DNA of 37,205 nucleotides from an uncultured archaeon (GCA_902386135.1 CABMIB010000073.1:1-37205), one strand, 5' to 3'. Shown: positions 7,695 to 15,225, counted from the stretch's first letter. The notes: generated by a model not told the origin, from the letters alone. Made by a program: numbers and translations.

Positions 7695-7802
7695 TGCCCA
7701 GGACGGGATTCGAGCCCGTGACCTCCAGATTTCTCAGGAGACAAGCGCCTCTTCAAATTTACCCTATGAGTCTGGCGCCCTAACCAGCTAGGCCACCTGG
7801 GC
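7695..7802 (-). tRNA. Elongator tRNA-Met (CAT) with a 34-nt intron
   Basis: Read on the minus strand, GCCCAGG pairs with CCTGGGC. The D arm is GCCT..GGGC, the anticodon stem CCAGA/TCTGG and the T arm ACGGG-CTCGAAT-CCCGT. The anticodon CAT is at 7768-7766. The intron is after position 37. The discriminator is A and no CCA is encoded. It differs from the initiator at 11615 in having G1-C72. A CAT anticodon could also mean tRNA-Ile2, but the body fits elongator Met better. Confidence 0.9.
7731..7764 (-). other. 34-nt bulge-helix-bulge intron of tRNA-Met
   Basis: CTCA of the anticodon loop pairs with TGAG near the intron's 3' end, giving the 4-bp central helix. It is flanked by the 3-nt bulges TAG (cut after TA) and AAA (cut after AA). 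This is the canonical archaeal splicing-endonuclease target, and it fixes both boundaries. Confidence 0.88.
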
Positions 7803-8186
7803 ATAACCCTACCCTACATGCCAAAGATGTATTAAAATATATCGCCTTTCAATCAAATTTGTGGGATTGCACAAAGTTTGCAACTGGGGCTGAAATTCAT
7901 ATTTAAGCTTTTCTTGGAATAATCACAAAGTTTGCAACTGATGTGCATAAAGTTTGCAACTATCCGCTTTTAAACATTTTGAATATACTGCAAAATATAC
8001 TGTAAAAATCTATGCTACAAAATTTGGTAATGTTATGGCCGAATATGAGCTGTACTGAGAAAAACAATATGGAATGCATATGATGGTTTTCCGACAGCAC
8101 CTGTGGTTAATCTTACCTAAAGAATTAAGAGACGATTTAGAGCAAATCTCATTAGTGTTTGAGGTAATAAGGACATGGAAAAGTCA
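7803..8186. other. Gene-free stretch upstream of tRNA-Met
   Basis: No convincing gene. It holds a TATA-like box for the tRNA (around 7835-7843 on the opposite strand), three copies of a 15-bp repeat (7870-7960) and AT-rich sequence toward the 2-TM gene. A short open stretch around 8040-8160 has no recognisable similarity. Confidence 0.5.
7870..7960 (+). repeat. Iteron-like repeat cluster A (three copies)
   Basis: Copies start at 7870 and 7924 (CACAAAGTTTGCAAC) and at 7946 (CATAAAGTTTGCAAC). The last two are exactly 22 bp apart, about two helix turns. A fourth, CATAAAGTTTGCGAC, is at 9761. The same motif occurs in reverse orientation in six copies at 11467-11598. Confidence 0.8.
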
Positions 8187-8726
8187 TTATCGCAATTTTA
8201 CCTCAACATCGCCTATAGTTTTTTCACCTTGCTCATAAGCATCATTCAATTCTTTATATGTAAAACCATCCTCGTTTTCAAATCTCAAAACGGCTGTATA
8301 TAATAATCTCCAAGCTTGTCTATAATGATTTGATTTTGTTTCAATCATCATAGACGTTAGAAGCGTTGATGAGACTGCTGCTAACCAAGCAACCCATGAC
8401 ATAAAATTACTGTTAACATCAACTAATCTTGCTGCAACTGTTACAGACGAGACAATGACAATTAAACCCAAAAGAATATGGAAACGCCTAAGCCAATTCG
8501 AATTCGAGTGCCATTTATCAAGCTGCTGCTGAATTTTTTCTGGAACTTTTTTTTGATGGTTTTTAATTTCATCTGGAACTGGTAAGGGTTCTTCTCTCTT
8601 AGATTGGTCTAAAAGTTTTTTGGCATAATTCCTTTGTCTTTCTCTTTCGGCTTCTGCAGCCTCTCGTTTTTTGTTATTTTTTTCAGCCTCCTCAGCTAGA
8701 TCTTTCGTGTTTTCCAGTTCGACCAT
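8187..8726 (-). CDS. Two-TM membrane protein with coiled coil, SLATT-like
   Basis: This protein of about 179 aa starts with a charged, Glu/Lys/Arg-rich coiled coil (residues 1-80). Two membrane helices follow at about 83-105 and 110-130 (FHILLGLIVIVSSV and WVAWLAAVSSTLL), then an amphipathic tail with HYRQAWRLL. This layout, two helices followed by a helix with a Tyr/Arg-x-Ala-Trp-Arg motif, resembles SLATT/DUF4231 effector proteins, which are predicted membrane-pore effectors of nucleotide-signalling defence systems. No nucleotide cyclase is nearby, so that role is speculative. ATG 8726 is preferred over GTG 8735 because GAGGG lies 8 bases before it. Confidence 0.7.
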   Translation of the reverse strand: MVELENTKDLAEEAEKNNKKREAAEAERERQRNYAKKLLDQSKREEPLPVPDEIKNHQKKVPEKIQQQLDKWHSNSNWLRRFHILLGLIVIVSSVTVAARLVDVNSNFMSWVAWLAAVSSTLLTSMMIETKSNHYRQAWRLLYTAVLRFENEDGFTYKELNDAYEQGEKTIGDVEVKLR

Positions 8727-8901
8727 TTTTTTCACCCTCTATTTATACTATCCCGTTATTACATAATTAAGTTTTCTCTAACAATTATATATAAATTATG
8801 TTTTTGGCCCTGGTGAATTCATGGATAAATTTAATATTATTAAAGTGATATTTACACTTTGTTTATGTCATAGGCACTGAGCAATTTATGAGGTATTAAG
8901 C

Positions 8902-9369
8902 ATGAAGGTCGACGAACTTGTAAATGAGTGTGAAGTGATGCTGAGAGTTGGCTGGAATCCGTACAAATATATCAAACTAGCGTGGTGCAGTTTCAGTGGC
9001 GATTTTGATTATTTTAAGGAAGTTATAGCAAACAATATTGGAGATATAGATATAAAGAAATTCATAGAAATCTGCGATAATAGAATAGAACGTGCAGAAG
9101 CATTCCTGCAGGACGTCGGTACAGTGCTTGGTTTTTTCATCACTAGTTTCACTATTGTTTTAGTTGTTACAACGATGGAGAGAAACAAGCCAATTGTGGA
9201 TCCAATTCTAAATTCAATTACAAGTAAATATGAATATTTCTTCCCAGTTCTGGTAGCATCTCTGCTAACAGGCGTTATACTCCTCTCTCTTCTACTTGGC
9301 CACTATAGGATTCATATTCACGCTTGGAGGGCATTCAAAGAGGGAGCGATTTTAAACAAGTCGCCTTGA
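8902..9369 (+). CDS. Two-TM membrane protein of unknown function
   Basis: This 155-aa protein has a soluble N-terminal half (residues 1-70) containing three Cys and four Trp/Tyr-rich turns. Two membrane helices follow (about 73-92, FFITSFTIVLVV; and 113-133, VLVASLLTGVILLSLLLG), then a short tail with HYRIHIHAWRAFKEGA. The tail motif resembles that of the divergent neighbour (HYRQAWRLL), so the two may belong to one membrane-effector group. Their starts lie 175 bases apart with an AT-rich divergent promoter region between. I do not recognise a named family. Confidence 0.65.
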   Translation: MKVDELVNECEVMLRVGWNPYKYIKLAWCSFSGDFDYFKEVIANNIGDIDIKKFIEICDNRIERAEAFLQDVGTVLGFFITSFTIVLVVTTMERNKPIVDPILNSITSKYEYFFPVLVASLLTGVILLSLLLGHYRIHIHAWRAFKEGAILNKSP

Positions 9370-9532
9370 TGCATGCTTGGGTTTCATCTGAAATACTATC
9401 AGGCTTTGTTAAATAAGTCCTAATTCAGACTGACTTTTTAACATTACCATGACTTTTTAAACAGATGGCACAAATCCCATAAATTATAATATCCGATACA
9501 ACCTACCTATTCAATAGAGTGGATAAAATGGT

Positions 9533-9679
9533 CAATTATCAGTAGTTGTAAAGTCGAATTCAATAAATCGCTATGCGTAGCTTAATTCACTTTGTAAATT
9601 ACAATAATGCTGTTTTACAAAGTAAATCAACCTCTACATAGCGATTTTATCATTTTTGATCTACAACTACTGATTATTG
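9533..9679. mobile_element. 147-bp palindromic MITE
   Basis: Terminal inverted repeats of 18 bp match at 17 positions: left CAATTATCAGTAGTTGTA at 9533-9550, right its complement at 9662-9679. Inside, a second pair of arms (AATCGCTATG and TTTGTAAA blocks around 9566-9599, mirrored at 9613-9647) makes almost the whole element one long imperfect hairpin. It has no coding capacity. I see no clear target duplication. Confidence 0.75.
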
Positions 9680-9760
9680 GATATTTATTGCGAGAAGAGA
9701 AGAAGGAGATTTACAAGAAATGATAAGAGTCATTGAGGGCAAAGTATAGGATTTTGTTTG

Positions 9761-9775
9761 CATAAAGTTTGCGAC
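9761..9775 (+). repeat. Single copy of cluster-A repeat
   Basis: CATAAAGTTTGCGAC, one base different from copy 3 at 7946. It sits 10 bases outside the left end of the IS6-like element. Confidence 0.7.
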
Positions 9776-9784
9776 TATCAACTT

Positions 9785-10525
9785 TGAGACCTTCAACTTA
9801 AGACTCTTTCAGGATCTTTGATACAATTTCTGAACCCGGCAAGTGCCTCTATCCATAGCTGCATACTTTTTATGTTATAGTTTCCAACGAAGCCATTCCA
9901 AAACCTCCTTATCCTGCATTCGAAATCGCCAAAAAACCGCTCAATAGCACTTCTACGTCCAAAACATACAACAGTATATCTTTTGAATCCAGTCTTGTTA
10001 AGAGCCCATGGATACCAGGTACCACCATCTATGAAGACTCTTGGCAATCTTCCATCGCAGGTGTCTCTTGTTTTCTTGAGAAAAGCAGCAGCTTCAAGGC
10101 CACTTCTCCCGAAAGAAACCCAGGTAGCTATGACTTCTCATCATCCAGGTCAACAGCACCCCAAATAAATATAGTAGTGCCATTTATTGTAATCTCTTTT
10201 TCGTCAACAGCTATCCACTTTCTTATTTTTATTTCAGTTGACTGTTCGAATAATTCTTTTCCTTTTTGATACCATTCCCTGACTGCTTCATGACTTGCAT
10301 TTACAAACATTCCAGCTTTTTCATAACTTAAACCTGCATTGTAAAGAAGCATTCCTTGTGCTTTCTGCCCATTGCTTTTTCTCTCACGGGAAAAGATATT
10401 TCTATCTTGTAACCATTTTACTACTTGTTTTACTAAATTCATACTCTATGAAATACCTATTACTTTTTCTTTAAGTTCATAGAGTATGAATTTTCATAAG
10501 ATAAACCCTTAAGTTGAAGGTCTCA
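9785..10525 (-). mobile_element. IS6-like insertion sequence, about 741 bp
   Basis: Perfect 18-bp inverted repeats bound it: TGAGACCTTCAACTTAAG at 9785-9802 and the complement at 10508-10525. One transposase gene fills the element and its stop codon lies inside the left repeat. The length and DDE transposase fit the IS6 group. No 8-bp target duplication is visible, which would fit a replicative event or later rearrangement. Confidence 0.85.
9793..10442 (-). pseudogene. IS6-like DDE transposase, single-base frameshift
   Basis: The intact protein would be about 216 aa. The N-terminal frame (10442 to 10128) gives an HTH region and the first catalytic Asp in WIAVDEKEI. It then runs into a stop after DLDDEK. 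The next frame continues seamlessly with VIATWVSFGRSGLEAAAF, then the second Asp in VFIDGGTWYP and the Glu in RRSAIERFFGDFE. Joining them needs one extra base at GATGATGAGAA near 10129-10133, so one A was probably lost. No long slippery run is present, so this looks like a dead copy rather than a programmed shift. Confidence 0.88.
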
Positions 10526-10672
10526 TACCAGATATTCCATAACTACATAAGACCACACCAGAGCCTAAAAGGCAAAACACCTACGGAAGCTTGCGGAATT
10601 AAAGTAGAAGGGGATAACAAATGGATGACGCTAATACAGAATGCCAAGAATCAAGCACGTATTAAATTATGA
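10526..10672 (+). pseudogene. C-terminal relic of another DDE transposase
   Basis: A 48-codon frame starts exactly at the outer end of the IS6-like element and ends at TGA 10670. It contains YIRPHQSLKGKTPTEACGI and then EGDNKWMTLIQNA, the typical C-terminus of rve-type DDE transposases (RPHxxLxGxTPxE). The catalytic domain is missing. The IS6-like element appears to have inserted into, or recombined with, an older insertion sequence. A second, more decayed relic with the same ending is at 11340-11450. Confidence 0.75.
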
Positions 10673-10675
10673 CTC

Positions 10676-11119
10676 TCATTCTTTTTCCTTTTTTTCTCGA
10701 AACATCTCCACGTCCCTTTCATTCCAGATACATATATAACCAAAATTTTGGATACTTTCAATACCGCCCTGAAAAACAGCAATGCGTTCCTCATTCAGAG
10801 TTTCATGAATTTTGGATTCTTCTCTTACATGCGAACCCCCAAGTATCGCAGCGATAGGTCTTGTACATACTTTTGAACACTCAATTATAATCTTGCCTTG
10901 TTTTTCCTCATCGCAACCGATAAAACCAAAAAAACAAGAGTTTTCACTTATATTTGTGTTCGTTTTCGATATTTGTTGTTTTATGTCTTGCGCACTCCGC
11001 TCACTTACAACATATCCCGGTTCAATCCATCCGATAATGGTGTTCTGAAGTTCCCTATCTTCAGTCATATCATAAATTTTTTCGTCGATTTTGACTTTAT
11101 GATGCTTTTCGCCTATCAA
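10676..11119 (-). CDS. Hypothetical protein, start uncertain
   Basis: From TTG 11119 it is 147 aa. The frame stays open upstream to 11203, and that extension (including KEDNGWRCKSYGEEKNP) looks protein-like, but it has no ATG, GTG or TTG and no Shine-Dalgarno. The true N-terminus may therefore have been lost when transposon debris accumulated next to it. The protein is charged, with a hydrophobic core near residues 60-95 (CFFGFIGCDEE, PIAAILGGS) and a Cys-containing IIIECSKVC segment. There are no membrane helices and no family I recognise. It could be a truncated gene. Confidence 0.5.
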   Translation of the reverse strand: MIGEKHHKVKIDEKIYDMTEDRELQNTIIGWIEPGYVVSERSAQDIKQQISKTNTNISENSCFFGFIGCDEEKQGKIIIECSKVCTRPIAAILGGSHVREESKIHETLNEERIAVFQGGIESIQNFGYICIWNERDVEMFREKKEKE

Positions 11120-11339
11120 GACTGCAAGTGGATTTTTCTCTTCTCCATAAGACTTACATCGCCAGCCATTGTCTTCTTTACTTGTTACAAGATTTCTTAT
11201 ATTTTATACCGTTTCTGGGTCTATCATAATTCCTTTAACCTATAATAATACTTTGTAGTTAAAAGACCCTTTCAGTCAAAATAAGTTCGAACATTAATGA
11301 TGTAACACTACCAGAAGCTTGTATCAGACGATTTTTGAC

Positions 11340-11450
11340 AGCCTGTACCATCAGCCGCAGACTTGACAGAACCGATTTTTATGGTTTTGCGAAAGCATGT
11401 GATATCAAAGTCGAAGGGGGTAATAAATACAATGAAATGGCAGCTGCAAA
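11340..11450 (+). pseudogene. Decayed transposase C-terminus
   Basis: The frame reads KACDIKVEGGNKYNEM, matching the relic at 10526 (EACGIKVEGDNKWMTL). Upstream, traces of the RPHQ motif (YHQPQT) appear in another frame with stops. It is a second, older remnant of the same transposase type. Confidence 0.5.
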
Positions 11451-11466
11451 CATAGGAATATTCTAT

Positions 11467-11598
11467 TTGCAGACTTTTTGCGTCTCATTTGCAGACTTTT
11501 TGCGTCTCATTTGCAGACTTTTTGCGTCTCATTTGCAGACTCTTTGTGCTTACAATTGCAAACTTTATGCGTCTAATTGCAAACTTTACGCTGATGCA
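11467..11598 (-). repeat. Iteron-like repeat array B (six copies)
   Basis: Copies begin at 11467, 11489, 11511, 11533, 11556 and 11577, a period of 22-22-22-23-21. The first three are identical over 22 bp (core TTGCAGACTTTTTGCG). The last two (TTGCAAACTTTATGCG, TTGCAAACTTTACGC) match the complement of cluster A at 7870-7960. No spacers exist, so it is not CRISPR. The regular two-turn phasing suggests a protein-binding array. Confidence 0.85.
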
Positions 11599-11614
11599 CA
11601 ACAAAATTCGCGGA

Positions 11615-11689
11615 TAGCGGGGCATGGATTCGAACCATGGATCTACGGGTTATGAGCCCGTCGGGATTTCCTGACTACCCTACCCCGCT
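11615..11689 (-). tRNA. Initiator tRNA-Met (CAT)
   Basis: Acceptor stem AGCGGGG/CCCCGCT with the archaeal initiator A1-U72 pair. The anticodon stem ACGGG/CCCGT around CTCATAA carries the three consecutive G-C pairs of initiators; the anticodon is at 11654-11652. T arm CATGG-TTCGAAT-CCATG, discriminator A, no encoded CCA and no intron. Confidence 0.93.
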
Positions 11690-11775
11690 CTGGAGTAAAA
11701 ATAGTAACCTCTCAATGTGAATGATGACTGATAAAGACTTCGGTTATTGGAAGTGCTTACCATCGTGACACATTT

Positions 11776-12342
11776 TTAGAGAGTTATCGTTCCCGGTAAG
11801 CTCAAGCTCCTTTCTATTGAACTTATCTTTATAGGAAGTTTATCTTTTAAAAGGTATAACGATATAGACGCGATGAATGAGCCGAAAGATATGCTTTTGA
11901 TCTTATTGCCCTGGATTTTTAACTTTATATCTTTAACTTCTACCTCCGGTTCTGCCTCGAAATCATACCTGATCTTCGCTATTTCCATTAACCCAGATCT
12001 TATAATGAACTCCACGTAAGCATTAAAAGTCGGCAGCTTCTTATCCAGATGCGCAACCACTGCATGGTTCTTTTTACCCTGGACCGCATCTTTATACTCT
12101 TTCTCGTTCATTACTTCCTCTATAGTCAGTTGCAGCAAGCCGTCTGAAAGATACTGGGATAAAATCTCAACTAATTTTTTTACCAGTTTCTTCTCCGCTT
12201 CTTCCGCTCTCAGACCGGTTTTGGTCCACCAGTCCTTAGCTTCGGAAAAATCATCTGTTCCGTGATTGTTAATCGCTTTGGTTATTTCCTCTGCAAGCTC
12301 CTTGCTATATACAGGCTTATCTTGCTCTGTATCCTCATTCAT
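11776..12342 (-). CDS. Hypothetical protein coupled to a surface-repeat protein
   Basis: This 188-aa acidic protein is probably cytoplasmic: no signal peptide and no clear membrane helix, though residues 154-172 (SFGSFIASISLYLL) are moderately hydrophobic. The N-terminal half is helical and charged (LRAEEAEKKLVKKLVEIL). The C-terminal half has alternating strands. I do not recognise the family. Its start overlaps the stop of the upstream surface protein by four bases, so the two are translationally coupled and probably work together, perhaps with this protein binding the cytoplasmic tail of the membrane protein. The role is inference. Confidence 0.75.
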   Translation of the reverse strand: MNEDTEQDKPVYSKELAEEITKAINNHGTDDFSEAKDWWTKTGLRAEEAEKKLVKKLVEILSQYLSDGLLQLTIEEVMNEKEYKDAVQGKKNHAVVAHLDKKLPTFNAYVEFIIRSGLMEIAKIRYDFEAEPEVEVKDIKLKIQGNKIKSISFGSFIASISLYLLKDKLPIKISSIERSLSLPGTITL

Positions 12343-13958
12343 AACTTCTCTATACCTCCTTTTACATCCACATTAACTTTGTATTGCCGCAATTCAGGTT
12401 TATCCAGGATTTCACCTCCGCTTGTTTCGATGTTTATTTGTAGCAATTTTTTGACATCTACTTTTAGTTTCGGAGTCCTCACAACCAGATATTTCAAAAT
12501 ACCTGCCGCAGCAATAATGACAAACATTTCTATAATAAGTCCTAAGACAGGGGGTTTTGCATTTACTTCGGACTTAGCCGGAACTGAAGGGTTTTTTGTC
12601 TCCCCGGCAGTTATCTCAGTCCCTTTAACGCCCGGGCTTTGTCCTACGGTTATTGACGGTCCCGCTGCTTTCGAATATTCTGCCACCAAGTTTCGGTTTC
12701 CAGTAGATTTAAAAGAATATCTAAGGTTGGTAGAGACCTGATTTCCATTTTCAGTCCATCTGTGGAATGTATAACCAATAACAGATTGTGCTGTTATTGT
12801 TGCCGTATCATTATAGGAATAAGTTCCTCCACCTGTGGGCTGAGGATTCAGACCGGATGGTGTTGTTGAAACCGATATGTTATACTGATTTTTTGAATAT
12901 TCTGCCGCCAGGCTTCTATTTCCATTAACAGTAAATGTATAGGAAGCACTGGTATTAACGATATTCCCGTTTTCAGTCCACTTCTGGAACATGTAACCTG
13001 TAACTGGCTGCGCTGTTACTGTTGCTGTTGTCCCATTGTCATATGTTCCTTCACCTGTGGGTTGAGGATTAAGACCGGATGGCGATGTTGAAACTGATAT
13101 GTTATACTGGTTTTGTGAATATTCTGCCGTCAACGTTCGATTCCCAGTAACTGTAAACGAATAGGACGCATCGGTAGAAAGCTGTTTTCCGTTATCAGTC
13201 CATCTCTGGAATGTATAGCCTGTAACAGGTTGTGCTATTACAGTTGCAATATCCCCATAGTAATATATCCCTCCACCTGTAGGTTGGGGGTTCAGACCGG
13301 ATGGCGATATTGAAAACGATATGTTATACTGATTTTTTGAATATTCTGCCACCAGGCTTGTATTTCCAGTAACATTAAATTGATATGAAGCGCTGGTAGA
13401 AACGGGATCTCCAATCTCAGTCCATCCTTGGAATGTATATCCTGTAACAGGTTGCGCTATCACTGTTGCTGTCTGCCCTTCAGGATAAGTACCCGCGCCT
13501 GCAGGTTGAGGATTCAAACCGGATGGCAACGTTGAAACTGATACAGTGTAAGCAGGTAAATATTCTGCTATCAAATCTCGATTTTCAGTAACACTAAATG
13601 AATAGGAAGGGCTGGTTGAAACAATTGACTTAACAGGAAATTCGATATCTCCAACATATTCAATCCATCTTTGGAACATATATCCTGCAATAAGTTGCGC
13701 TGTTACTGTTGCTGTTGTTCCGTTGTTATAGGTTCCTCCTCCCGTAGGCTGAGGATTCAGACCTGACGGTGATGTTGAAACTGATACATTATACTGAGGA
13801 ACTGTTATGATGATAGGAGGAGTAATATTGTAAACTGCTATATCGGAAGCTGGAATAATCGCAGCGCTGCCACCTATAAGCAGTAACACGATTACCAGCG
13901 TCGTTATTCCAACTACTGTTCCAAAGGCACGCCCTCCCTGTACCTCACTCTTAACCAT
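12339..13958 (-). CDS. Membrane-anchored surface protein with five InlB-type beta repeats
   Basis: About 539 aa. An N-terminal membrane helix (TTLVIVLLLIGG) leads to five tandem repeats of about 67-80 residues. Each starts PSGLNPQPTG and contains GYTFQRWTE and a closing N-x-x-L-x-AEYS. These are divergent InlB/Listeria-type B repeats, beta-rich modules of exported proteins. A Pro/Lys-rich linker, a second membrane helix (VLGLIIEMFVIIAAAGILKYL) and a cytoplasmic tail of about 55 residues follow. ATG 13958 is preferred to GTG 13973 because GGGGAGG lies 6 bases before it. The repeats could expand or contract by recombination. Likely an adhesion or cell-surface role; the ligand is unknown. Confidence 0.85.
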   Translation of the reverse strand: MVKSEVQGGRAFGTVVGITTLVIVLLLIGGSAAIIPASDIAVYNITPPIIITVPQYNVSVSTSPSGLNPQPTGGGTYNNGTTATVTAQLIAGYMFQRWIEYVGDIEFPVKSIVSTSPSYSFSVTENRDLIAEYLPAYTVSVSTLPSGLNPQPAGAGTYPEGQTATVIAQPVTGYTFQGWTEIGDPVSTSASYQFNVTGNTSLVAEYSKNQYNISFSISPSGLNPQPTGGGIYYYGDIATVIAQPVTGYTFQRWTDNGKQLSTDASYSFTVTGNRTLTAEYSQNQYNISVSTSPSGLNPQPTGEGTYDNGTTATVTAQPVTGYMFQKWTENGNIVNTSASYTFTVNGNRSLAAEYSKNQYNISVSTTPSGLNPQPTGGGTYSYNDTATITAQSVIGYTFHRWTENGNQVSTNLRYSFKSTGNRNLVAEYSKAAGPSITVGQSPGVKGTEITAGETKNPSVPAKSEVNAKPPVLGLIIEMFVIIAAAGILKYLVVRTPKLKVDVKKLLQINIETSGGEILDKPELRQYKVNVDVKGGIEKL

Positions 13959-14226
13959 TTTCATCCTCCCCACACCAATGTTATAGCCAGTAAAACGCGA
14001 TTATCGAGCAAGACCACCACTATTTACATGCTCTTATGGTTGGTATAAATATGAAACTATAAAAGACTTGCGAAGCGCTAATTCAGGATACTATTGGTAA
14101 CCTGCGCCTACCGGAACACCTGGTGGCTTTTTCTGTACTATTGTAACATAAATCTAATTTCCAGGTAAACCATTGCACATTGAGAAGCTTAATAATCCTT
14201 GAACATTCATATGACTATAAAATAAC

Positions 14227-15225
14227 ATGGATTTTGCGATAGAGACTGACAGGATAACCAAGAAATTCGGGGACATTACTGCTGTAAATAATATCAGCAT
14301 CGAAGTCGGAACAGGAGAGCTTTTCGGGCTTCTCGGTCCCAACGGCGCCGGGAAGACGACCCTGATAAGCATGCTGTCCACCATGATCGAACCCACGGCA
14401 GGAAGCGCAAAGGTATGGGGTTTTGATGTCGGGAGGGAATCTTCGAAGGTCAGGCAGAATATCGGCATGGTATTCCAGGATACCACTCTTGATGACCGCC
14501 TCACTGGCAGGGAAAACCTCGACCTGCACGGAAGGCTTTACGGCCTGGACAGCAAAACCAGGAAAAAAAGGATAGCAGAGGTGCTGTCTCTTGTCGAACT
14601 GGCAGACAGGGCGGATGCAATAGTAAAGACCTATTCAGGCGGCATGATGAGGCGCCTTGAGATAGCTCGGGGGCTCATGCACCATCCTCATGTCCTGTTC
14701 CTTGACGAACCCACACTTGGTCTTGACCCACAGACGAGAACCCATATCTGGGAATACATAAGGACGCTGAACAAGGAGGAGGGCGTGACCATCGTGCTTA
14801 CAACACATTATATGGAAGAGGCCGATCACCTGTGCGGCAGGATTGCTATAATCGATAATGGCGAGATCGTCGCGCTTGATACGCCTGAAGCCCTGAAAGA
14901 AATGCTCGGCGGGGACGTGATAACCCTTGAGGCGGAAAGACGTGAGGATACAACGAGGTTAAGCGAGGTCTATAAGAATAACGGATGCGTCTGTATAGTT
15001 TCCCTGAAAGGGAACGAGGTTTTTATAACTGTAAGGGAAGGCGAGCGCCAGATACCGCATGTGCTTGCCCTTGCTTCGGATGCAGGTATCCCCATCCGCT
15101 CGGTCAGTCTGCGCAAACCCACGCTGGATGATGTATTTCTCCATCACACAGGCAAAGCTATAAGAGATAAAGAAGTAAGTGAAGTTGAACAGGTCAGGTA
15201 CAAGATCCAGACGCGGAGGAAATAA
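14227..15225 (+). CDS. ABC transporter ATPase, DrrA-like
   Basis: This 332-aa ATPase has Walker A GPNGAGKTT at about residues 38-46, a Q-loop (VFQDTTLDDRLTGREN), the signature YSGGMMRRLEIARGL, Walker B VLFLDEPTLGLD and H-loop TTHYMEEAD. The C-terminal extension ending with LDDVFLHHTG is typical of DrrA/CcmA-type exporters of drugs or lipids. The permease ATG overlaps its TAA by one base. Upstream the mRNA is short: the AT-rich box TATAAAATAA is only about 10-15 bases before the ATG. The substrate cannot be predicted. Confidence 0.94.
   Translation: MDFAIETDRITKKFGDITAVNNISIEVGTGELFGLLGPNGAGKTTLISMLSTMIEPTAGSAKVWGFDVGRESSKVRQNIGMVFQDTTLDDRLTGRENLDLHGRLYGLDSKTRKKRIAEVLSLVELADRADAIVKTYSGGMMRRLEIARGLMHHPHVLFLDEPTLGLDPQTRTHIWEYIRTLNKEEGVTIVLTTHYMEEADHLCGRIAIIDNGEIVALDTPEALKEMLGGDVITLEAERREDTTRLSEVYKNNGCVCIVSLKGNEVFITVREGERQIPHVLALASDAGIPIRSVSLRKPTLDDVFLHHTGKAIRDKEVSEVEQVRYKIQTRRK

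Larger units (their letters stand above)
9370..9784. other. Gene-free stretch with MITE and gene debris
   Basis: Contains the 147-bp MITE (9533-9679), one cluster-A repeat (9761) and, directly after the MITE, a 22-codon open end (9681-9749, ending EMIRVIEGKV) that reads like the C-terminus of a gene lost or cut by the MITE. Nothing recognisable is seen at 9370-9532. Confidence 0.5.
11120..11614. other. Gene-poor stretch with transposase relic and repeat array
   Basis: Contains the upstream extension of the hypothetical gene (to 11203), AT-rich sequence without a gene, the decayed transposase end (11340-11450) and the six-copy repeat array (11467-11598) that leads to the initiator tRNA. Confidence 0.55.

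Noticed and set aside
11467-11598. CRISPR array
   Set aside because: Repeats are about 22 bp and directly adjacent, without spacers, and no cas genes are present.
11335-11655. 106-codon plus-strand frame
   Set aside because: It runs through a transposase relic, the repeat array and into the antisense of the initiator tRNA; not a gene.
7695-11689. Classical tRNA-integrated element with att duplication
   Set aside because: No integrase gene and no duplicated tRNA 3' end were found; the two tRNA genes differ in sequence. Kept only as an open question in the findings.
12262-12741. 159-codon frame antisense to the surface protein
   Set aside because: It spans the overlap of two real minus-strand genes and has no ribosome site or family features.
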